Source: Frigoribacterium sp. Leaf263 | GTDB taxonomy: Bacteria > Actinomycetota > Actinomycetes > Actinomycetales > Microbacteriaceae | Length of the DNA: 64,000 bases | Direction: 5' to 3' | Assembly (NCBI RefSeq): GCF_001422285.1 | Contig: NZ_LMMO01000003.1 | Location: forward strand, 635,135-699,134 | Part shown: positions 1 through 7,353 of the stretch, one piece after another | Layout of the letters: the number at the start of each line of letters is the position of its first letter | Numbering within the stretch: the stretch's first letter is position 1 | Made by a program: the position numbers and the translations under genes | Notes under the pieces: model-generated | Told to the model about the DNA's origin: nothing | What the model saw: only the letters and a program-made list of their open reading frames with translations | Databases searched by the model: none

Positions 1-134
1 CCATCCGGATCCTCGAGGCGCTGGACGACGTGGCGCTCGAGTCGAGCAACCCCTGGGTTGCGGCTCCGCAGCGTGCCGTGTGTGCAGGGAGGAGGAGTTG
101 CCGACGTGCCGGAGGTCGGCGCTGGGCTGGGTGA
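1..134 (+). CDS. possible 3' end of an unidentified gene
   Basis: One frame is open from the window edge to TGA at 132-134. Its first codons read like ordinary high-GC protein (IRILEALDDVALESSNPW), after which it enters the repeat at 64-106 and becomes Arg/Cys-rich. The true gene may end with a tail supplied by the repeat, or it may not exist. There are too few residues to name a family. Confidence 0.25.
   Translation, partial: IRILEALDDVALESSNPWVAAPQRAVCAGRRSCRRAGGRRWAG
64..106 (+). repeat. 43-bp direct repeat, copy 1
   Basis: Identical over 43 bases to 206-248 (offset 142). It ends in GGAGGAGTTGCCGAC plus G. The 14-base core GAGGAGTTGCCGAC also occurs inverted at 163-176, so the block holds three cores in +, -, + order, as in REP/BIME-type elements. 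Confidence 0.9.
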
Positions 135-162
135 CCTCGGGTGGTCGAGGTCGCCTCGCCCT

Positions 163-176
163 GTCGGCAACTCCTC
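163..176 (-). repeat. inverted core of the left-edge repeat
   Basis: GTCGGCAACTCCTC is the exact reverse complement of 92-105 and 234-247. It could pair with either flanking copy in RNA or single-stranded DNA. Confidence 0.85.
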
Positions 177-205
177 TTCGGTGCTCGCCGTCGGCCCGTT
201 GCGGC

Positions 206-248
206 CTCCGCAGCGTGCCGTGTGTGCAGGGAGGAGGAGTTGCCGACG
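206..248 (+). repeat. 43-bp direct repeat, copy 2
   Basis: Exact copy of 64-106; the match breaks at the next base (T against C). No integrase or transposase is nearby, so an attachment site or insertion-sequence end is not supported. Confidence 0.9.
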
Positions 249-385
249 CTGAAGCGGTCGGCGAGGACCGGCGGGGCGGCGGCGGCGACGCAGCGGTGGC
301 CGGCGGGGCGCCGGCGGCGGCGACCGTCGGCGGCATGCCGGCGGAGAGGCGAGCGGCGCAGCGGCGGCCGGCAGGCGCGGCGGGA

Positions 386-451
386 CGGCGGGCCGCGCAG
401 CGGCGGCGGCGGCGGGCCGCGCAGCGGCGGCGGCGGGCCGCGCACCGGCGG
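386..451 (+). repeat. GC-only tandem repeat, three 21-bp copies
   Basis: A 21-base core beginning CGGCGGGCCGCGCAGCGG lies at 386-406, 410-430 and 431-451 (the last with one change), joined by CGG triplets. The surrounding 270-385 is also made of GGCGGC-like triplets. Overlapping frames here are open only because the composition excludes stop codons. Confidence 0.85.
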
Positions 452-522
452 GAATGACCGACGCCCGCCGGCGGTTCCCTCAGGTGCATACAAACGCATA
501 GACAATGACTAAGGTGGACGGC

Positions 523-1635
523 ATGCAGTTCGGAATCTTCTCCGTCGGAGACATCACCCCCGACCCCACGACCGGGCGAGCGCCCACAGAGCACGAGCGC
601 CTGCTCGCCATGGTCGCCATCGCCAAGAAGGCCGAGGAGGTCGGCCTCGACGTGTACGCGGCGGGCGAGCACCACAACCCTCCCTTCGTCAACTCGAGCC
701 CGACGACCCTGCTGGCCTACATCGCGGCCCAGACCGAGCGGATCATCCTCAGCACCGCGACGACGCTCATCACGACGAACGACCCGGTCAAGATCGCCGA
801 GGACTTCGCCCTCCTCCAGCACCTCGTCGGCGGGCGTGTCGATCTGACGCTCGGCCGCGGCAACACCGGCCCGGTCTACCCCTGGTTCGGCAAGGACATC
901 CGCCAGGGCATCAACCTCGCCATCGAGAACTACGCTCTGCTGCATCGCCTCTGGCGCGAGGACGTCGTCGACTGGAAGGGCCGTTTCCGCACGCCGCTGC
1001 AGGGCTTCACGTCGACGCCGCGGCCCCTCGACGATGTGCCGCCGTTCGTCTGGCACGGTTCGATCCGCAGCCCCGAGATCGCCGAGCAGGCGGCCTACTA
1101 CGGTGACGGCTTCTTCGCCAACCACATCTTCTGGCCGGCGTCGCACACGAAGCAGATGGTCGAGCTGTACCGCTCGCGCTACGAGCACCACGGTCACGGC
1201 CGTGCCGATCAGGCGATCGTGGGTCTCGGCGGTCAGGTGTTCCTCGCGAAGAACTCGCAGGACGCCGTCCGCGCCTTCCGCCCCTACTTCGACTCCGCGC
1301 CGGTCTACGGTCACGGCCCGAGCCTCGAGGACTTCACGTCGCAGACGCCGCTGACGGTCGGCAGCCCGCAGGAGGTCATCGACAAGACCCTGGGCTTCCG
1401 CGACTACGTGGGCGACTACCAGCGTCAGCTGTTCCTCATCGATCACGCCGGTCTGCCGCTGCAGACGGTGCTCGACCAGCTCGAGATCCTGGGCGAGGAG
1501 GTCGTCCCCGTGCTGCGGCGCGAGTTCGCCGTGAACCGCCCCGAGCACGTCCCCGACGCGCCGACGCACGCGGCCCGGGTCGCCGACGGCCTGACGAGCG
1601 CGGACGCGTCGGCTCCGGCCGTCGCGGCGCACTGA
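523..1635 (+). CDS. LLM-class FMN-dependent monooxygenase, CE1758 family
   Basis: A 370-residue luciferase-like TIM-barrel flavin monooxygenase. The N-terminal MQFGIFSVGD strand, AGEHHNPPF near residue 55, the TLGRGNTGPVYPWFGKD segment and GDGFFANHIFWP match the bacterial luciferase fold and the CE1758 subfamily of actinobacteria. That subfamily is nearly always paired with an FMN reductase of the CE1759 type, and one follows here after 16 bases. The start at 523 is preferred over ATG 505 because AAGGTGG lies six bases upstream of it. It probably oxidises an unknown small molecule with reduced flavin supplied by its neighbour. The Ala-rich last 25 residues look disordered. The substrate is unknown. 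Confidence 0.88.
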   Translation: MQFGIFSVGDITPDPTTGRAPTEHERLLAMVAIAKKAEEVGLDVYAAGEHHNPPFVNSSPTTLLAYIAAQTERIILSTATTLITTNDPVKIAEDFALLQHLVGGRVDLTLGRGNTGPVYPWFGKDIRQGINLAIENYALLHRLWREDVVDWKGRFRTPLQGFTSTPRPLDDVPPFVWHGSIRSPEIAEQAAYYGDGFFANHIFWPASHTKQMVELYRSRYEHHGHGRADQAIVGLGGQVFLAKNSQDAVRAFRPYFDSAPVYGHGPSLEDFTSQTPLTVGSPQEVIDKTLGFRDYVGDYQRQLFLIDHAGLPLQTVLDQLEILGEEVVPVLRREFAVNRPEHVPDAPTHAARVADGLTSADASAPAVAAH

Positions 1636-1651
1636 GCCGAGGAGGCGCGCC

Positions 1652-2284
1652 ATGGCTTCCAAGCATGTCGTCGTCGTCTCGGCGGGGCTGGGTCAGCCCT
1701 CCTCCACCCGTCTCCTGGCGGACCGTCTCGCCGAGGCGACCGCCCGGTCGATGCTCGCGGCGGGCGTCCCCGCCGAGTTCGAGGTGGTCGAGCTGCGGGA
1801 CCTCGCGCACGAGATCACCGACGCGATGCTGACGGGGTTCGCCCCGGAGGCGCTGGCCGGCGTGATCGACCGGGTCACCCGGGCGGACGGCCTCATCGCG
1901 GTGACCCCGGTGTTCACCGCGTCGTACAGCGGACTCTTCAAGTCGTTCTTCGACGTGATCGACAAGGATGCGCTGGCCGGCACGCCGGTCCTCGTCGGGG
2001 CGACCGCGGGCACGGCACGGCACTCGCTCGTGCTGGATCATGCGCTCCGGCCGCTCTTCTCGTATCTGAGGTCCGTGGTCGTTCCGACGTCGGTGTTCGC
2101 GGCGTCCGAGGACTGGGGCGCCGGCGACGAGACGATCACGGGGCTGCCCGAGCGGGTGAGCCGCGCGGCCGGCGAGTTCGCCGACCTCGTCGCGACCCGT
2201 TCGACCGAGCGCGGCGACCCGTTCGCCGACGTCGTGCCCTTCGCGGAGCAGCTCAGACGACTCGCCGGCGACGATCCGCTCTGA
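1652..2284 (+). CDS. NAD(P)H-dependent FMN reductase, CE1759 family
   Basis: A 210-residue flavodoxin-like reductase. The early VVVSAGLGQPSSTRLLAD is the flavin phosphate-binding loop region, and TPVFTASYSGLFKSFFD is the NADPH-dependent FMN reductase signature. It belongs to the CE1759 group that accompanies CE1758-type monooxygenases, so its likely job is to supply reduced FMN to the preceding enzyme. The start has a strong GGAGG at 1640-1644. The upstream sequence CCGAGGAGGCGCGCC also matches the dispersed motif seen elsewhere in the window. Co-transcription with its neighbours is expected from the 16-base and roughly 54-base gaps. Confidence 0.87.
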   Translation: MASKHVVVVSAGLGQPSSTRLLADRLAEATARSMLAAGVPAEFEVVELRDLAHEITDAMLTGFAPEALAGVIDRVTRADGLIAVTPVFTASYSGLFKSFFDVIDKDALAGTPVLVGATAGTARHSLVLDHALRPLFSYLRSVVVPTSVFAASEDWGAGDETITGLPERVSRAAGEFADLVATRSTERGDPFADVVPFAEQLRRLAGDDPL

Positions 2285-2338
2285 GCGGGCATGCTCGCAC
2301 GGTGCGCCGTGTTGGACCCGCAGACGAGAGGAACGATC

Positions 2339-3190
2339 ATGAGCAGCACGTCACCAGGAGACGAGACGGGCGCGTCGCCGTCGGTCGAGTTGACGAGGTT
2401 CCACGCCCTGCGCCGCACCCGGGTGACGTCGCCCACCGGTCCGCTCGCGCTGGTGAACACGCAGTGGGTCGACGGTGAGCAGCCGATCTGGGGAGTCGCC
2501 GGGATCTGGGCTCCCACGCCTGCGGGCGTCTCGGGCCTGATGGTCACGGCCGGTGCCGACGACGGGGTGAGCGTCGACGACGTGCTCGTCGACGGGACGG
2601 CCCTGGTGGCGGGGGACGACGCCGGGACGCCGGGCCGGGTGTCGTTCGCCGGCGGTGCGACGGGGACGGTGATCGCGAACGACGACGGGTCGTCGTACGC
2701 CCTCCGGGTGTGGGACTCCCGCTCCGACGCGGCGACCGCGTTCGGGTCGATCGACGCCTACCCCTACGACGCGTCGTGGGTGGTGACGGCGGAGTTCGTC
2801 CCGACCGAGCCCGGCACCGAGATCGACATCCGCCACCAGAAGGACCTCGACCTCAGCAGGCCGAAGCCGCTCCCGGGACTCATCCGGTTCCGCCGGGACG
2901 GTGTCGACTACGAGCTCGCGGCGTTCCCCAGCGGCCAGGGTGACCGCCTGCAGCTCGTCTTCGCCGACGGGACCACGGGCGACACGACCTACTCGGTCGG
3001 ACGCTTCCTCTTCCCGACCCCGGAGTCCGACGGCACGATCGTCCTCGACTTCAACCGCGCCGTCCTGCCGCCCTGCGCCTTCTCGTACAACTTCAACTGC
3101 CCCATCCCGCCCGCGCAGAACCGTCTGCTCGTCCGGGTCGAAGCGGGGGAGAAGAACGTGCTCGACCGGTCGGGCGCCCTCCTGCACTGA
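2339..3190 (+). CDS. DUF1684 family protein
   Basis: A 283-residue member of DUF1684, a family of unknown biochemical role. The C-terminal block is diagnostic: LDFNRAVLPPCAFSYNFNC followed by PIPPAQNRLLVRVEAGE. The start ATG 2339 has AGAGGA about 8 bases upstream; an in-frame ATG at 2291 lacks a site. There is no signal peptide or membrane segment, so it is probably cytoplasmic. It follows the monooxygenase/reductase pair on the same strand with a short gap and may share its transcript, which suggests but does not prove a shared pathway. Confidence 0.8.
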   Translation: MSSTSPGDETGASPSVELTRFHALRRTRVTSPTGPLALVNTQWVDGEQPIWGVAGIWAPTPAGVSGLMVTAGADDGVSVDDVLVDGTALVAGDDAGTPGRVSFAGGATGTVIANDDGSSYALRVWDSRSDAATAFGSIDAYPYDASWVVTAEFVPTEPGTEIDIRHQKDLDLSRPKPLPGLIRFRRDGVDYELAAFPSGQGDRLQLVFADGTTGDTTYSVGRFLFPTPESDGTIVLDFNRAVLPPCAFSYNFNCPIPPAQNRLLVRVEAGEKNVLDRSGALLH

Positions 3191-3266
3191 CTCCCGCGGG
3201 GGACGACGCACGCAGACGACCGGGCCGCCCTCTCCGACGTCGGTGGCCGGTGGCATGATCGAGAGC

Positions 3267-4916
3267 GTGTTCATCGTCCTTCGCCGTCTGCCCGACGGCC
3301 GAGTCGAGTTCACGCCCGTCGACCGTGACGCCTCCGACGGTGCCCCGGTGGCCGCAGCGCCGATCGTGGTCTCCGAGGCCGAGCTGGCGATGGCCGTCGC
3401 CACGCGCGAGGTGGAGGAGTCCCCGCGCTGGGTCTGGGACGACACCCGCAGCTGGTACCCGCGCCTCCTCGGCCTGGGCGTCCGCGTCGCTCGCTGCATC
3501 GACCTGCGGCTGTGCCACGCGATCCTGCGGCGGTCCGCCGCGACGAGCGGGAGCGAGCTGCACGGGACGCCGCCCGGACCGTACGACGGCCCGCAGGCGG
3601 AGCTGGCGCAGGGGGACGGCCTGTTCGACGTCGTCCCCGAGTCGCTGCCCGACCCGCTGGCCGAGTTCCTGCGCCAGCGTCGCGCCGTCCAGTCGAGCGC
3701 GCACCGCGAGGGGCTGGAGCTGCTCACGACGGCCGAGTCCGCCGGGGCGCTGGTCGCCTGCGAGATGCAGCACCGCGGCATCCCGTGGTCGGCACGGGTG
3801 CACGACCGTCTGCTGACCGAGGCGCTGGGCCCCCGCCCGGTCCGCGCCGGCGACCGACCGGCCGCGATGTCCGCCGACGTCGTCGAGATCCGCGCGGCCC
3901 TCGCCGCCCCGGACCTCAACCCCGACTCGCCCGCCGAGCTGCTCAAGGCGCTCAACCGGGCCGGCCTGCCCGTCACGTCCACGAGCAAGTGGGAGATCCA
4001 GCGGCACGAGCACCCGGTGGTCGAGCCGCTGCTGCGCTACAAGCGCCGGCAGCGCCTCCTCGTCGCGAACGGCTGGGCCTGGGTCGACGCCTGGGTCCGG
4101 CAGGGCCGGTTCCGGCCCGACTACGTGCCCGGCGGGGTCGTGACGGGCCGGTGGGCCACGAGCGGGGGAGGTGCGCTGCAGCTGCCGAAGGCCGTCCGCG
4201 CGGCCGTCGTGGCCGACCCGGGCTGGAAGCTGATCGTGGCCGACGCCGCGCAGCTGGAGCCGCGCATCCTCACCGGGCTCTCGCGGGATGCGGCGATGGC
4301 GGCGGCGGGTGAGGGCGACCTGTACGAAGGGATCGTGTCGAGCGGGGCGGTGGCGTCGCGCGCCGAAGCCAAGGTGGCGATGCTCGGAGCGATGTACGGC
4401 GCGACGCAGGGCGAGAGCGGACGACTCGTGCCCCGGCTCGCCCGACGGTTCCCCCGCGCCATGGAGTACGTCGAGTCCGCCGCCCGGACGGGCGAGGCGG
4501 GCGGTGTCGTCAGCACCCTGCTCGGGCGCAGCTCGCCGCGGCCCGGCGAGGCCGTCGCCGCCGATCTGCCGCCCGAGATGGACCGGGGGCCCATCGGCCG
4601 CGACGCCCGGGCCTGGGGGCGCTTCACGCGCAACTTCGTCGTGCAGGGCACCGCCGCCGAATGGGCGCTGTGCTGGATGGGCGCGACCAGGGCCGGCCTG
4701 CACGCGCGCTTCGCCGGGCTCGGCGAGGGGGCGCCGCACCTCGTGTTCTTCCTGCACGACGAGATCGTCGTCCACGCCCCGGCGGATGTCGCCGACGAGG
4801 TGGTCGGGGTCGTCGAGACCAGCGCTGCGGCGGCCGGGCGTCTCCTCTTCGGCGACGCCCCGGTGCGATTCCCCGTGACCGTCGCCGTCGTGGACGACTA
4901 CTCGCAGGCGAAGTGA
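3267..4916 (+). CDS. family A DNA polymerase (exonuclease/polymerase family)
   Basis: About 549 residues, far shorter than PolA. The C-terminal two thirds carry family A motifs: GRWATSGGGALQLPK, motif A as DAAQLEPRIL (usual Tyr replaced by Ala), motif B around KVAMLGAMYGATQG, and motif C LHDEIVV. The N-terminal region lies where this family has a 3'-5' exonuclease fold, but I see no DxE carboxylate motif, so proofreading is probably lost. CATGAT at 3254-3259 lies 7 bases before GTG 3267, suggesting a leaderless start; ATG 3255 is the alternative (12 bases longer). Such proteins are common in actinobacteria beside a true PolA and are presumed to act in repair synthesis. Confidence 0.85.
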   Translation: MFIVLRRLPDGRVEFTPVDRDASDGAPVAAAPIVVSEAELAMAVATREVEESPRWVWDDTRSWYPRLLGLGVRVARCIDLRLCHAILRRSAATSGSELHGTPPGPYDGPQAELAQGDGLFDVVPESLPDPLAEFLRQRRAVQSSAHREGLELLTTAESAGALVACEMQHRGIPWSARVHDRLLTEALGPRPVRAGDRPAAMSADVVEIRAALAAPDLNPDSPAELLKALNRAGLPVTSTSKWEIQRHEHPVVEPLLRYKRRQRLLVANGWAWVDAWVRQGRFRPDYVPGGVVTGRWATSGGGALQLPKAVRAAVVADPGWKLIVADAAQLEPRILTGLSRDAAMAAAGEGDLYEGIVSSGAVASRAEAKVAMLGAMYGATQGESGRLVPRLARRFPRAMEYVESAARTGEAGGVVSTLLGRSSPRPGEAVAADLPPEMDRGPIGRDARAWGRFTRNFVVQGTAAEWALCWMGATRAGLHARFAGLGEGAPHLVFFLHDEIVVHAPADVADEVVGVVETSAAAAGRLLFGDAPVRFPVTVAVVDDYSQAK

Positions 4917-4917
4917 T

Positions 4918-4941
4918 CCTGCCCGCTCGCCCATTGGCAGG
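4918..4941 (+). terminator. short hairpin after the polymerase gene
   Basis: CCTGCC (4918-4923) pairs with GGCAGG (4936-4941) just after the TGA at 4914-4916. There is no T-tract. A weak intrinsic terminator is possible. Confidence 0.4.
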
Positions 4942-4951
4942 AGTTACACAG

Positions 4952-4981
4952 TTGTGATCCGAGGTCCCGGTCTGCGATGAT
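4952..4981 (+). promoter_or_regulatory. candidate promoter for the DUF3145 gene
   Basis: TTGTGA (4952-4957) and GATGAT (4976-4981) are separated by 18 bases and resemble principal-sigma -35 and -10 elements. Transcription would begin near 4988, giving a leader of about 100 bases. Confidence 0.4.
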
Positions 4982-5088
4982 TCAGCCAGCGGACCAGTCC
5001 GTTCACAATCTCATACAGCACGAGAAGCCACCGTTTCACTCGTTCACCAGGTCGATGGGGAAGTCGCACCTAACCGGATGGAGGAATC

Positions 5089-5592
5089 GTGGCTGCTGCA
5101 ATGGCTCGGGGAGTGCTCTATGTGCACTCGTCCCCTCGTGCACTGTGCCCACATGTCGAGTGGGCTGTCGGTCGTGCCCTGGGGCACGCCGTCAACTTCG
5201 CCTGGGTCGACCAGCCGATCCTCGGCGGCTCCCAGCGGACGGAGTTCTCCTGGCAGGGCGACGAGGGCGCGGGCGCCCGCATCGCGTCGGCTCTCCGCGG
5301 TTGGGAGCACCTCCGCTACGAGGTGACCGAGGACCCCGATGCGCAGCACGACGGCGGGCGGTGGATGCACACGCCGGACCTCGGCATCTTCTTCGCGCAG
5401 ACGGACACGGCCGGCAACACGGTCGTCCCGGAGGACCGCGTCCGCTACGCCATGGAGGTCGCGGGCTCCAACGCGCTCGAGCTGCACCGCGAGCTGCGTC
5501 TCGCCCTCGGACAGGCCTGGGACGACGAGCTCGAGCCGTTCCGCTACAGCGGCGAGGGCAACCCCGTGGTCTGGCTGCACAAGGTCGGCTGA
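5089..5592 (+). CDS. DUF3145 family protein
   Basis: A 167-residue member of the actinobacterial DUF3145 family. The N-terminal GVLYVHSSPRALCPHVEWA is the hallmark; the rest follows family length. Function is unknown, and the protein looks soluble. The GTG start is chosen because GGAGG (5080-5084) lies four bases upstream; ATG 5101 is an alternative. The gene is monocistronic: it has its own promoter region and ends at a strong hairpin shared with the convergent fabF. DUF3145 genes commonly neighbour the fab cluster in this family of bacteria, as far as I recall, but no role in lipid metabolism is shown. Confidence 0.85.
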   Translation: MAAAMARGVLYVHSSPRALCPHVEWAVGRALGHAVNFAWVDQPILGGSQRTEFSWQGDEGAGARIASALRGWEHLRYEVTEDPDAQHDGGRWMHTPDLGIFFAQTDTAGNTVVPEDRVRYAMEVAGSNALELHRELRLALGQAWDDELEPFRYSGEGNPVVWLHKVG

Positions 5593-5627
5593 TCGCCGGC
5601 GCCGCTGCGCGAGACGCCGCGACGGAC

Positions 5628-5669
5628 GAAGGAGGCGCGGGTCGTGTTCACACGACCCGCGCCTCCTTC
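5628..5669. terminator. bidirectional terminator, 19-bp perfect stem
   Basis: The arms 5628-5646 and 5651-5669 are perfectly complementary with loop TTCA. The gene ends flank it convergently (DUF3145 at 5592, fabF at 5676). The arms contain GGAGGCGCGGGTC, the motif dispersed elsewhere in the window. Confidence 0.9.
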
Positions 5670-5675
5670 TGCGGC

Positions 5676-6914
5676 TCAGACCGACCGGAAGCCGATGACG
5701 GCGTTGTGCCCGCCGAAGCCGAACGAGTTGCTGAGGGCGACGATCTCGCCGTCGGGCAGGGCCCGGGGCTCGCCGACGACGACGTCCATGTCGATCTCGT
5801 CGTCCATCTGCGTGACGTTGATCGTCGGGGGAGCGACGCGCTCGTGCAGCGCCTTGACGGTGAAGAGCGCCTCGATGCCGCCGGCTCCGCCGAGGAGGTG
5901 CCCGGTCGCCGCCTTGGTCGCCGAGACGATCAGCCGGGGCGTGTGCTCTCCGAAGACCCGCTTGATGGCGTGGTACTCGGCGATGTCGCCGACCGGCGTG
6001 CTGGTCGCGTGGGCGTTGACGTGCACGACCTGCTCGCGCTCGATGCCGGCGTTCTCGAGGGTGGCGATGACCGCGCGGGCGGCGCCGTTGCCCTCGGGGT
6101 CGGGGGCGGTGATGTGGTACGAGTCGCTCGTGACCGCACCGCCGATGAGCTCGGCGTAGATGCGGGCGCCGCGGGCGAGCGCGTGCTCCTCGGTCTCGAG
6201 GACGAGAGCGGCGCCTCCTTCGGCGAGGACGAAGCCGTCGCGGGTCACGTCGTAGGGACGTGAGGCCGTCGCGGGGTCGTCGTTGCGCTTCGAGAGCGCC
6301 TGCATGGCGGCGAACGACGCCAGGGGCATGGGGTGGATCGCGGCCTCGGAGCCGCCGGCGATCGCGATGTCGGCGAGCCCGGACTGGAGGTGGTCGTACG
6401 CCATGGCGATCGACTCGGTGCTCGAGGCGCACGCGGACACGACGGTGCGGGCACCGGCGCGGGCGCCGAGCGTCATCGAGATGGCGGCCGCGGGGCCGTT
6501 CGGCATGAGCATGGGGACGGTCATGGGGAGGACCCGTCGCGGGCCCTTCTCGCGGAGGGTGTCCCAGCCGTCGAGGAGGGTCCAGACGCCGCCGATGCCG
6601 GTGGCCCAGTCGACGATGAACCGCTCGGGGACGACCTCGGGCGAGCCGGCGTCGGCCCAGGCCTCGCGGGCGGCGGTGAGGGCGAACTGGCTGGAGGGGT
6701 CGAGGCGCTTGGTCTCGCGGCGGTCGAGCACGTCGGCGGACGGCACGCGGGCCTGCCCGGCGAAGGTGACGGGCAGCTCGTACTTGGCGACCCACTCCTG
6801 CTCGAGGGTCGTGATGCCCGACTGGCCCGCCAGCAGGTTCTGCCAGCTCTCGACGGCGGTCCCGCCGAGGGGGGTGGTGGCACCGAGGCCGGTGACGACG
6901 ATCTTCTTGGTCAT
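5676..6914 (-). CDS. fabF: beta-ketoacyl-ACP synthase II
   Basis: A 412-residue KAS II that condenses malonyl-ACP with acyl-ACP during elongation in type II fatty acid synthesis. The Cys-His-His triad is visible: SACASSTES near residue 170, NAHATSTPVGD near 305 and ATGHLLGGAG near 340. FGFGGHNA closes the active site near the C-terminus. Length is typical. The start has a CAGGAGA site. It is the last gene of the fabD-fabH-acpP-fabF series and ends at the 19-bp terminator hairpin. Chain-length specificity cannot be judged. Confidence 0.95.
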   Translation of the reverse strand: MTKKIVVTGLGATTPLGGTAVESWQNLLAGQSGITTLEQEWVAKYELPVTFAGQARVPSADVLDRRETKRLDPSSQFALTAAREAWADAGSPEVVPERFIVDWATGIGGVWTLLDGWDTLREKGPRRVLPMTVPMLMPNGPAAAISMTLGARAGARTVVSACASSTESIAMAYDHLQSGLADIAIAGGSEAAIHPMPLASFAAMQALSKRNDDPATASRPYDVTRDGFVLAEGGAALVLETEEHALARGARIYAELIGGAVTSDSYHITAPDPEGNGAARAVIATLENAGIEREQVVHVNAHATSTPVGDIAEYHAIKRVFGEHTPRLIVSATKAATGHLLGGAGGIEALFTVKALHERVAPPTINVTQMDDEIDMDVVVGEPRALPDGEIVALSNSFGFGGHNAVIGFRSV

Positions 6915-7026
6915 GACGATTCTCCTGGAGGGACGGCCCGGGACGGGCGTGCGGCCTGTCGGACGGGCGGCTCCGACGACGGGACGCCCGGTCGTCCCCT
7001 CGCGGGGACGACCGGGCAGCTGACGT

Positions 7027-7275
7027 CTAGTCCTGTGCCTTGGTGATGAAGGTGACGGCGTCGCCGACGGTCTTGAGGTTCTTGACCTCTTCGTCGGGGA
7101 TCTTGACGTCGAACTTCTCTTCGGCGTTGACGACGATGGTCATCATCGAGATCGAGTCGATGTCGAGGTCGTCGGTGAACGACTTGCCCATCTCGACCGT
7201 GTCGGTCGCGATGCCGGTCTCGTCGTTGATCAGCTCGGCCAGGCCGGCGAGGACTTCTTCGGTGGACAGTGCCAT
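7027..7275 (-). CDS. acpP: acyl carrier protein
   Basis: An 82-residue ACP carrying the growing acyl chain. The phosphopantetheine attachment serine is in DIDSIS in the middle of the protein, inside the usual acidic helix II (DDLDIDSISMMTIV). The strong ribosome site AAGGAGA precedes the start. It lies between fabH and fabF with gaps of 78 and 112 bases. The upstream gap contains TATAGGCT, a possible internal promoter that would let this abundant protein be made in excess over the enzymes. Confidence 0.96.
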   Translation of the reverse strand: MALSTEEVLAGLAELINDETGIATDTVEMGKSFTDDLDIDSISMMTIVVNAEEKFDVKIPDEEVKNLKTVGDAVTFITKAQD

Positions 7276-7315
7276 GGTGTTGTTCTCCTTGAGGGGTGTC
7301 GGTTGACCGGGGGAA

Positions 7316-7323
7316 AGCCTATA
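7316..7323 (-). promoter_or_regulatory. possible internal promoter of acpP (-10)
   Basis: On the minus strand TATAGGCT occurs about 40 bases before the acpP start, in the fabH-acpP gap. Its TAGGCT matches the -10 sequence seen before several other genes here. No convincing -35 is visible. Confidence 0.4.
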
Positions 7324-7353
7324 AGGCGGGGAGCTCGTTGGAGGGGCGGCGCG

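Larger units (their letters stand above)
135..522. other. non-coding repeat-rich stretch
   Basis: No credible gene is seen between the possible gene tail and the oxidoreductase start. The stretch holds the second 43-bp repeat, its inverted core and the GC-only tandem repeat. From about 455 the composition returns to normal, so the promoter of the next gene should lie in 455-515; no clear -35/-10 pair is recognisable. Confidence 0.6.

Noticed and set aside
64-248. 43-bp repeat as an attachment site or insertion-sequence end
   Set aside because: No integrase, transposase or target duplication is nearby, and the core also occurs inverted between the copies.
80-512. Open frames through the GC-only repeat
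   Set aside because: They are Arg/Gly/Ala repeats caused by stop-poor composition, with no start signal or family likeness.
505-522. ATG 505 as the start of the monooxygenase gene
   Set aside because: AAGGTGG is well placed for ATG 523, while 505 has no ribosome site.
2351-3988. Long antisense frame opposite DUF1684 and the polymerase
   Set aside because: Typical high-GC shadow of real genes, Arg/Ala-rich with no start signal; same for antisense frames opposite aceE, glnA, parE and others.
4918-5088. A hidden small gene upstream of DUF3145
   Set aside because: No frame with start, ribosome site and coding composition was found; only a hairpin and promoter-like elements.
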